Below, piece after piece: positions 12,793 through 18,814 of a stretch of 18,814 nt of DNA (position 1 is its first letter; the number at the start of each line of letters is the position of its first letter). The DNA lies in contig JAWLBR010000060.1 of assembly GCA_041687495.1 (NCBI GenBank), positions 1 to 18,814 of the forward strand. The letters are read 5' to 3'. Made by a program: the position numbers and the translations under genes. Below the pieces are notes generated by a model. The model was given only the letters and a program-made list of their open reading frames with translations. It did not search any database and was not told where the DNA came from. The DNA comes from JAWLBR01 sp041687495. GTDB lineage: Bacteria > Bacillota > Limnochordia > DTU087 > JAAYGB01.

Positions 12793-12822
12793 AAAAAAAA
12801 GGGAGGCTTGATATTCAGCCTC
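12793..12822 (-). terminator. Intrinsic terminator after rpe
   Basis: GAGGCT-GAATATCA-AGCCTC forms a 6-bp stem followed by CC and eight Ts on the minus strand, 32 nt past the rpe stop. It separates the housekeeping operon from the pilus operon. Confidence 0.85.
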
Positions 12823-12854
12823 GTCTCTATGCTTACCATCCACCCCAACCCACC

Positions 12855-13553
12855 TTAATTTGAGCATGCACCACGCAGTTGGCGGATCACATCAGCACGG
12901 TTCTCCGCGCCGAAGATTGCTGAACCGGCCACAACGACGTTGGCTCCTGCTTGGACTACCGAAGCGATTGTTGTTTGATCAATGCCGCCGTCAACCTCGA
13001 TATCAACACTCAATCCCCGATAGGCAATCTGTTCCCGCAGAGCCCTAATCTTGGTGATCATCGACGGAATAAACTTCTGGCCGCCAAAGCCTGGGTTCAC
13101 TGTCATAATCAACACTTGATCTATATCCTCAAGAACGTGATCCAAAACTGACAGTGACGTTGCTGGATTAAGTGCGATCCCTACTTTAGCACCCAAGTTC
13201 TTAACCTGGTGCACGAGACGATGCATGTGCAAGCAAGCTTCAGCCGATAGAGTCAAGACACTTGCCCCGGAGCGAACAAATGCCTCGATGTACTCGCCAG
13301 GATTGGAGATCATCAAGTGGACGTCCAATGGCAGATCGGTCACCGCATGCACCGCCTGTACCACTGACGGCCCAAATGTAATGTTGGGAACGAAGTGACC
13401 ATCCATCACATCAACGTGCAGCATGTCCGCGGAGGAAACCGCTGCGATTTCCTCTCCCAATCTAGTGAAGTCGGCCGCAAGCAAAGAAGGAGAGAGCTTT
13501 ACTTGGCTTCTTAGGGAGTTTCGTGCTGGCGTCTTAGTATCTCTTGTGGTCAT
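12855..13553 (-). CDS. rpe: Ribulose-phosphate 3-epimerase
   Basis: Interconverts ribulose 5-phosphate and xylulose 5-phosphate in the pentose phosphate pathway. A TIM barrel of 232 aa. Metal ligands and catalytic Asp residues are visible: HVDVMDGHFVPN (H46, D48), DVHLMI (H79) and DIEVDGGI (D188), plus TVNPGFGGQKF (151-161). The 17-residue N-terminal extension before VKLSPSLL is a little longer than usual. The usual 'HxEA' motif after strand 4 reads LSAEA here, replacing a conserved His that is not a metal ligand. Start ATG at 13553 has GGAGGAG 10 nt upstream and overlaps rsgA by 20 nt. It is the last gene of the housekeeping operon. Confidence 0.97.
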   Translation of the reverse strand: MTTRDTKTPARNSLRSQVKLSPSLLAADFTRLGEEIAAVSSADMLHVDVMDGHFVPNITFGPSVVQAVHAVTDLPLDVHLMISNPGEYIEAFVRSGASVLTLSAEACLHMHRLVHQVKNLGAKVGIALNPATSLSVLDHVLEDIDQVLIMTVNPGFGGQKFIPSMITKIRALREQIAYRGLSVDIEVDGGIDQTTIASVVQAGANVVVAGSAIFGAENRADVIRQLRGACSN

Positions 13554-14412
13554 TATCCGCTAACTCCTCCAGAAGAGTCAAATAGTTGTCAAATCTACTC
13601 CGTGCAATGTCTCCCTGCTCCACGGCAACACGCACTGCGCACTCTGGCTCCCGAGAGTGCAGGCAACCGCTGAACCGGCAGTTCGCTGCGGGAATTCGAA
13701 ATTCAACAAAGAGTTCCTGAAGCTTCGTCTTGTCAATGTGGGGCAGAGTCAGTTGACTAAATCCCGGTGTATCTGCCAGGAGCCCACCTCGGGTCAAGGG
13801 CAGCAGTTCGACGTGGCGCGTAGTATGCTTCCCCCGACCCAACCGCTCACTTACTTCGCCAGTGGCCAGTTGGGCATCGGGGAGAATAGCGTTGATGAGC
13901 GAAGACTTACCCACACCCGACAATCCTGCCAAGGTCGATACTTTCCCGACAAGAAGATCGGTCAATTCTGAGATACCTTGTCCGGTCTTAATGCTTGTGG
14001 CCACTACAGGATAGCCGGTCCGCTCGTAGGTCTCCATGAGCTGTTCAGTACCGGGAGGAATCCCTTTGTCGGCCTTGTTGAACACCACTATAGCATCCAT
14101 TCCTGCTTCTTCAGCAAGCACCAGCAAACGATCGATAAGCAGCGAGTTCGGAGCCGGTTCTTGTACCGCCTGAACGATAACCGCTTGGTTCACATTCGCC
14201 ACAGGTGGCCGGTACATAACACACCTGCGGGGCAAGATCTCCTCAACTACGCCTCCGTCTCCCTCCAACACTACCTTCACCTTGTCGCCAGGCAGAATTC
14301 GTCGCTTGTCCAAGCGCAGCTTACCTCGCAGCCTACACTGGCTGATGCGCCCGTCTTCCACCAACACCGAGTAGAAACCTCCAACTCCCTTTAGAACAGT
14401 GCCTTCCGGCAA
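13534..14412 (-). CDS. rsgA: Ribosome small subunit-dependent GTPase A
   Basis: Circularly permuted GTPase that helps mature the 30S ribosomal subunit. The 292 aa show the order typical of RsgA: OB-fold (about 1-65), then G4 NKAD (112-115), G1 GLSGVGKSS (163-171), G2 region GRGKHTTRH (192-200) and G3 DTPGF (214-218). A zinc knuckle follows with C245, C250, H252 and C258. Start TTG at 14412 is supported by AGGTGA 7 nt upstream. It is 20 nt after prkC; adjacency of prkC and rsgA (cpgA) is conserved in Bacillota, and in Bacillus subtilis CpgA is phosphorylated by PrkC. Confidence 0.97.
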   Translation of the reverse strand: MPEGTVLKGVGGFYSVLVEDGRISQCRLRGKLRLDKRRILPGDKVKVVLEGDGGVVEEILPRRCVMYRPPVANVNQAVIVQAVQEPAPNSLLIDRLLVLAEEAGMDAIVVFNKADKGIPPGTEQLMETYERTGYPVVATSIKTGQGISELTDLLVGKVSTLAGLSGVGKSSLINAILPDAQLATGEVSERLGRGKHTTRHVELLPLTRGGLLADTPGFSQLTLPHIDKTKLQELFVEFRIPAANCRFSGCLHSREPECAVRVAVEQGDIARSRFDNYLTLLEELADNDHKRY

Positions 14413-14432
14413 AGGTCAATCACCTCGCCCTG

Positions 14433-16637
14433 TCACGGAAATGCCTTCTCAGTCACTAGACTATTGCCAATATATACTTGGATGCGTGCTGTATCACCTT
14501 TGCCTACTACCCTGCGGCTAACCACAGTACCACCCTTGTGCATACCGCGATACACTTCCCTAGCACCAAGTGTATCAATGACGACTATTACTACTTCTTG
14601 CTGCGGTCCTGGAGAAACATTAACTTGTACATCCGCTTGACGCCATTGCGTCGGATCTTCTTCAATGGCATAGCGCCCTGCAGCTCCAGTTGGGCTCTGC
14701 AAATCTTCGTTGTCTTCAGGTATCAGCTCAGGTAACGGAAGCGAATCCTCAGTCTGTGGGCCCTCAATCTCCCGACGGAGCTGAGTTTCGTCTTCGTCTG
14801 CCACTCCATTCTCATCGTCAAAACCAGGCTCTCCTTCCGGCGGCTCCTCGCTCTGATCTTCCTCCGCGAGGTCTTCGCCAGTCTGGGGTAAGCCCCCCTC
14901 ACGGGATTCGTCCTGGATCCCTGGTGAAGCTTCGGTTTGTTGAGTTCCTGGAGGGCCGAGACTGTATACGAAGTCTATGCCTTCACCTGCGCTAACTGCT
15001 GTTCCCGGCGCTGGGTTCTGCGAAATGATCCGCCATTGGGGAATGGAAAAAGAAGTATCTCCCCAGACATTACCCAACACTAATCCCAACTCAGACAGCC
15101 GCTGCTTAGCAGCATCCAACGTCATATTCCGAAAGTCCGGTACGTTTAGGTTCTCCTCGGTGGCTCTCTCACTGCTCACGCTAATGTCGACCGGCAGCCC
15201 CTCTTCCAGGTAAGAACCTGGTTCTGGGTCTTGAGCCACTACATGGTCAATGGGGACGTCAGATCCAATAACCGGAGTTTCTTTTCCAACTTCTAGGCCA
15301 GCCTGACTGATCCGCAACCGGGCATCCCGGACGCTCAACCCTACCAATGGCGGAACTTCAATTAACCTTGGCCCTTTACTTATCGTTACAAATACGGTTC
15401 TATACATCTTCACACGGCGGTTGGCCTCAGGCTCTTGTTTCATCACCTGACCTGCCGGTGCTTCACTGCTGTACACTTCCCGATCCACTGCTAACTTAAG
15501 GCCATTTTCCTCCAGCAATCTCCGGGCTTGGCTTTGGGTCCTGCCGACAACGTTAGGAACCACAACCTCCTGCGGGAATATTAACTCCGGTAGTTTTGAG
15601 GCGCCCCATACGATGGCGGCCAAAAACAACATTGAGAACAACAGAACATAACGCATTCGCTTTTTCCTGCGGCGCTTTGCCTGCCTTTGTTCTCGGCGAG
15701 CTGCCGTCTCCTCTCCCTCCATCTTCCTGATCATCGTACGGCCAGTATCCTCCTCAACCGGACGGATGAGTGCGGTTTCTCCTTCAGCAGGGGGCAAAAT
15801 TTGCCCAGACGTCCCCTTGTCAAGACTAACAGCCAAAGTCTGTAGATCTTGCACCATCTCTCTGGCGGTCTGGTAACGCTCACCCAAGTCCTTAGCCAAC
15901 GCCTTCATGATGATGCGATTCAGCTCCCGTGGGATTGCGGGGTTAAGCTCTTGCGGAGGTCGAATCGGATCCTGTACATGCTGCAGTGCAATCGCAACCG
16001 GAGTGTCCCCAGTGAAGGGCAATCGCCCCGTCACCATCTCGTACAGTAGAACCCCCAGAGAGTACAGATCCGACTGTTTCGTCGCCATGCCGCCTTTCGC
16101 CTGCTCCGGCGAAAAATACTGGGCGGTTCCGACCACAAACCCGGTCTGAGTCAACTCTGAATAACTGGCAGCTAAGGCAATCCCAAAGTCCGTAACCTTA
16201 ACCTGATTATCCTCGGTCAAAAGGATATTGTGCGGTTTGATGTCCCGATGAACAAGATGATGTCGGTGGGCATGATCCAGAGCCATTGCAACCTGCTGCG
16301 CAATATGTACCGCCGTTGCAAGAGCAATCCGTTCTTCACGAATTACGTCCTTGAGGTTACGCCCTTCAACGTACTCCATCACGATAAAATCCACGCCATC
16401 TTCTTGACCAACGTCGTAAATGTTAACTACATTGGCGTGGGACAGACTAGCAGCGGCCTGAGCTTCACGCCGAAACCGCTCAACGAATTCGTGGTCGCCA
16501 GCATACTGAGCGCGCAAAACTTTGACAGCAACAAGCCGGCCAAGTAAAGTATCCTTGGCTTTGTAGACCAGCGCCATGCCGCCTTCCCCGATTTTGTCTA
16601 ATACATGATACCGATTAGAAAGGGTTTTCCCCAGCAA
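14433..16637 (-). CDS. prkC: PASTA-domain Ser/Thr protein kinase PrkC
   Basis: Membrane kinase that senses peptidoglycan fragments or lipid II and controls cell wall growth, division and often spore germination. Counting from TTG 16637 (734 aa): Hanks kinase domain about 9-265 with GEGGMALV (17-24), Lys39, HRDIKPHN (130-137) and DFG (150-152). A basic juxtamembrane stretch and one membrane helix follow (about 329-347), then three PASTA repeats (about 357-423, 425-489, 496-561). An acidic Pro/Glu/Asp-rich linker (about 564-649) leads to a C-terminal beta-rich domain (about 668-734). TTG 16637 is preferred because AGGTGA lies 5 nt upstream and it gives the usual PrkC beginning (MLGKTLSNRY); ATG 16670 has no good site. 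It stands between pbpA (40-nt gap) and rsgA. Confidence 0.95.
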   Translation of the reverse strand: MLGKTLSNRYHVLDKIGEGGMALVYKAKDTLLGRLVAVKVLRAQYAGDHEFVERFRREAQAAASLSHANVVNIYDVGQEDGVDFIVMEYVEGRNLKDVIREERIALATAVHIAQQVAMALDHAHRHHLVHRDIKPHNILLTEDNQVKVTDFGIALAASYSELTQTGFVVGTAQYFSPEQAKGGMATKQSDLYSLGVLLYEMVTGRLPFTGDTPVAIALQHVQDPIRPPQELNPAIPRELNRIIMKALAKDLGERYQTAREMVQDLQTLAVSLDKGTSGQILPPAEGETALIRPVEEDTGRTMIRKMEGEETAARREQRQAKRRRKKRMRYVLLFSMLFLAAIVWGASKLPELIFPQEVVVPNVVGRTQSQARRLLEENGLKLAVDREVYSSEAPAGQVMKQEPEANRRVKMYRTVFVTISKGPRLIEVPPLVGLSVRDARLRISQAGLEVGKETPVIGSDVPIDHVVAQDPEPGSYLEEGLPVDISVSSERATEENLNVPDFRNMTLDAAKQRLSELGLVLGNVWGDTSFSIPQWRIISQNPAPGTAVSAGEGIDFVYSLGPPGTQQTEASPGIQDESREGGLPQTGEDLAEEDQSEEPPEGEPGFDDENGVADEDETQLRREIEGPQTEDSLPLPELIPEDNEDLQSPTGAAGRYAIEEDPTQWRQADVQVNVSPGPQQEVVIVVIDTLGAREVYRGMHKGGTVVSRRVVGKGDTARIQVYIGNSLVTEKAFP

Positions 16638-16677
16638 ACCTGTCACCTCATACCATTTGCCATGGCCCATCCGTCAT

Positions 16678-18087
16678 TTAGATCGAATTAAGCGCCGCCG
16701 CAAAGACTTCCCGTGCGATCGGTGCGGCCACAGCTCCCCCTGACCCACCGTTTTCGACAACTACAGCCACTGCCACTTTGGGATCGTAGGCGGGGGCAAA
16801 ACCCACAAACCACGCATGGGAACGCCCATGGGGGTTCTCAGCAGTACCGGTCTTTCCTGCTACCGCCGCAGCCGCGACTGCGGCCCGTCGCCCTGTACCC
16901 CGCTTCACCACTTCTACCATGGCGTCCCTGACAAAATTCGCCACCTGACGGGACACCGGGTGCTCGACCAATCTTGGCCGCCGAAAGTATACCAGATCAC
17001 CATTGGAATCTTTTATAGCCTTGACCAAAATAGCTTCTGGCAACCCTCCCCCATTGGCTATGGTAGCCGTGACCAACGCCATCTCTAGAGGAGTAACCAG
17101 AAGTCTGCCTTGCCCAATACTCTCTTCCGCCAGCTCCGAAGCGTTCATCGCTTCCTTCGCCAGTCTGCCGCTCTTATACGGTAGCCGGATCGGCTGACTT
17201 TGACCGATACCAAACCTCTGACTCATCTCTCGAAGGCTCTGCTCGCCCAACCTCTGGCCGATCTGGACAAACGCGACATTGGATGAAACCGCCAACGCGG
17301 AATACAGATCCAGCTGCCCATAGGCTTTCCCGTCAAAATTCCGAATCACCTGCCCAGATACGGTAACCGAGCCTTGATCAGTAAACGTCTCGTCAAAGCG
17401 AATGTCTCGGGCTTCCAGGGCTGCCGCAAGAATGAGAATCTTGAATGCTGACCCTGGAGGATAAAGCCCCTGCACTGGCCGATTCAACAGCCGGCTTTCG
17501 GAGCTGGAGACCAGTTGCTCCCAGTCCTTGTCCACGTCCTCTGGACGAAACCCTGGACTGGAAACCAAGGCGAGAATCTCACCAGTGGCAGGCTCAATAG
17601 CGACCACGGCTCCAGCTCTGGAACCCAGCGCTTCTTCGGCTGCCGCTTGCAGTGTAAGATCGATGGTGGTATACACGTCCCGCCCAGGAACTTCTTGCCC
17701 GAGAATCTGCGCGTGCCACCATCCCCTAATTGTCTCTTTCTGCTTCAACCCTAAAAGCTCCTGGTTGAGAGCAGCTTCTAGTCCGGCTAATCCATACTTA
17801 CTCGAGTAATACCCAATTGTTGGTCCCAATGACGCCAGCCCAGCCGGGTAATCCCGCTCAAACAGGTCACCCTGGCGGTTACTGCGGGCAATCACTTCTC
17901 CGTGTCGGTCAAAGATTCCTCCCCGCCTCTCCCGCAGCCGTAGGGCTGCATGCCGGGGATTGCCCATTTTCTCAGCTAACGAAGGAGCAGCTAAGATCTG
18001 CCAATAAGTAAATGCCAACAGAACTGCAATCAGACTCCATGTCATTACCTTAGCCAATCCGGCGACCACTACTTTACTCAACGGCAA
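16678..18087 (-). CDS. pbpA: Class B penicillin-binding protein
   Basis: Peptidoglycan transpeptidase anchored by one N-terminal helix (about 14-33). The 469 aa contain a short PBP dimerisation region (about 50-130, RRGGIFDRHG) and the transpeptidase domain. Active-site motifs are S213-A-F-K216 (PGSAFK, where PGSTFK is commoner), S268-S-N270 and K412-T-G414 (GKTGTA). No PASTA domains follow, unlike SpoVD/PBP2x, so it resembles the PbpA group. Start is TTG at 18087, overlapping the SEDS gene by 14 nt, with AGGTGG 4 nt upstream; TTG two codons later (10 nt spacing) is equally possible. Adjacency to a SEDS glycosyltransferase gene is typical of a SEDS-bPBP pair. Confidence 0.93.
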   Translation of the reverse strand: MPLSKVVVAGLAKVMTWSLIAVLLAFTYWQILAAPSLAEKMGNPRHAALRLRERRGGIFDRHGEVIARSNRQGDLFERDYPAGLASLGPTIGYYSSKYGLAGLEAALNQELLGLKQKETIRGWWHAQILGQEVPGRDVYTTIDLTLQAAAEEALGSRAGAVVAIEPATGEILALVSSPGFRPEDVDKDWEQLVSSSESRLLNRPVQGLYPPGSAFKILILAAALEARDIRFDETFTDQGSVTVSGQVIRNFDGKAYGQLDLYSALAVSSNVAFVQIGQRLGEQSLREMSQRFGIGQSQPIRLPYKSGRLAKEAMNASELAEESIGQGRLLVTPLEMALVTATIANGGGLPEAILVKAIKDSNGDLVYFRRPRLVEHPVSRQVANFVRDAMVEVVKRGTGRRAAVAAAAVAGKTGTAENPHGRSHAWFVGFAPAYDPKVAVAVVVENGGSGGAVAAPIAREVFAAALNSI

Positions 18088-18814
18088 TCGCCCACCTGTC
18101 CTGCAGCTTGTCTTCGCTGCTGGCGGCCGCGTGGGATATATTCGCCAACAGCCCCATCGCCATATAGTTGGTTACCAGTGAAGTTCCGCCATAACTGAGA
18201 AACGGTGTTGTGATACCGGTGAGTGGAATAAGCCTGGTGACTCCTCCACCCACCAACACAATCTGCAGCCACAACATTCCCGATATACCTACAGCCAAGA
18301 GCCGTCCGTACTCAGATTTGACAGCGATACCAGCCTGCAGACCGTTCCATAACAAGAGAAGGAAACAGCCAAACACCCAAAAAACACCGGACAAACCCCA
18401 TTCTTCGGCCAACCCGACAAGAATGAAGTCTGTTGCAGCGGCTGGAACAGCATTTGCCATCCCCATCCCCGGACCAACCCCTGTGACCCCGCCAGCGGCT
18501 AGGCCATACATTGCCTGAACCAGCTGGTAACCTGTTCCGGTCGGATCACGCCAGGGGTTCAGCCAAGTTTCGAACCGAATTCGCACGTGGTCAAACAAGC
18601 TGACGGCCGCAAAGGCGCCGCCTGCTCCCGCGATGCTAGCCCAAATCACATACCACCAGCTGTGCAGCGCGGCTACCAGCATAATCACCAAAATTCCGGT
18701 AAATAGTATCGCTGCTCCTAGATCCCGCTGGGCCACCAGGGTCAGCATCGCAACTGTCCACACCGAAACGGCGGGGCCCAGATACGGCAGCAGCACTACT
18801 CTGCTTTGATGCAG
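18074..18814 (-). CDS. SEDS glycosyltransferase FtsW/RodA/SpoVE (partial)
   Basis: The coding frame runs off the window's right edge without a stop, so the N-terminal part is missing. The visible 246 aa are the C-terminal half of a SEDS peptidoglycan polymerase: QRDLGAAILF near the conserved Asp helix, RDPTGTGYQLVQ and GVGPGMG in the large extracytoplasmic loop, ATDFILVGLAEEWG, and LTGITTPFLSYGGTSLV, all family hallmarks. It polymerises glycan strands from lipid II with the adjacent class B PBP. Whether it is FtsW, RodA or SpoVE cannot be decided from this fragment. It overlaps pbpA by 14 nt. A start inside the window (GTG 18796) is rejected because conserved SEDS sequence continues upstream. 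Confidence 0.93.
   Translation of the reverse strand: MHQSRVVLLPYLGPAVSVWTVAMLTLVAQRDLGAAILFTGILVIMLVAALHSWWYVIWASIAGAGGAFAAVSLFDHVRIRFETWLNPWRDPTGTGYQLVQAMYGLAAGGVTGVGPGMGMANAVPAAATDFILVGLAEEWGLSGVFWVFGCFLLLLWNGLQAGIAVKSEYGRLLAVGISGMLWLQIVLVGGGVTRLIPLTGITTPFLSYGGTSLVTNYMAMGLLANISHAAASSEDKLQDRWAIAVE

Noticed and set aside
1512..12854. Mobile-element borders around the Tad operon
   Set aside because: Both borders were read for integrase or transposase genes, inverted repeats and shared direct repeats. The only similarity is TACAAT in both, which is explained as promoter -10 sequence.
1..18814. CRISPR arrays, tRNA and rRNA genes
   Set aside because: No regularly spaced repeats, cloverleaf-like segments or rRNA-like sequence were seen on either strand.

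Overview
This is an 18.8-kb chromosomal window in which every recognisable gene lies on the minus strand, so transcription runs from high to low coordinates. The organism is most likely a Bacillota (Firmicutes) member of the Clostridia or a related class. Evidence: the SEDS / class B PBP / PASTA kinase (PrkC) / RsgA / Rpe gene order, a riboswitch-controlled ThiT-ThiN pair, strong GGAGG ribosome binding sites and U-tract intrinsic terminators. GTG and especially TTG starts are unusually frequent. I cannot name the genus.

Region A (about 12,855-18,814) is a tight housekeeping operon: a 5'-truncated SEDS glycosyltransferase (FtsW/RodA type), its partner class B penicillin-binding protein, a PASTA Ser/Thr kinase, the ribosome-maturation GTPase RsgA and ribulose-phosphate 3-epimerase. 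It closes with an intrinsic terminator at 12,793-12,822.

Region B (about 1,591-12,772) is a Tad/Flp (type IVc) pilus operon of twelve genes with its own sigma-A-like promoter. It encodes two Flp-type pilins, a TadV/CpaA prepilin peptidase, three TadE/TadG-type pseudopilin-like proteins, one exported protein I do not recognise, CpaB/RcpC, a secretin CpaC enlarged by about seven BON-like repeats, a single polypeptide fusing a CpaE/TadZ MinD-like ATPase to the CpaF/TadA motor ATPase, then TadB and TadC. A strong hairpin plus U-tract sits between the pilin genes and the rest and probably sets pilin stoichiometry. No TadD or RcpB is seen.

Region C (1-about 1,590) is a thiamine salvage unit: a TPP riboswitch with transcription terminator, then thiT (ECF S-component) and thiN (thiamine pyrophosphokinase), ending in a UUCG-loop terminator.

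In Bacillus subtilis, prkC-rsgA-rpe-thiN are contiguous. Here the whole Tad operon sits between rpe and thiT-thiN, so it looks like an insertion into an ancestral block. No terminator is visible after tadC, so the riboswitch terminator may also stop pilus-operon read-through. The most unusual content is the CpaE-CpaF fusion, the giant BON-repeat secretin (which raises the question of an outer membrane) and the unassigned exported protein between the pseudopilins and CpaB. Everything here was read by eye, without database searches.
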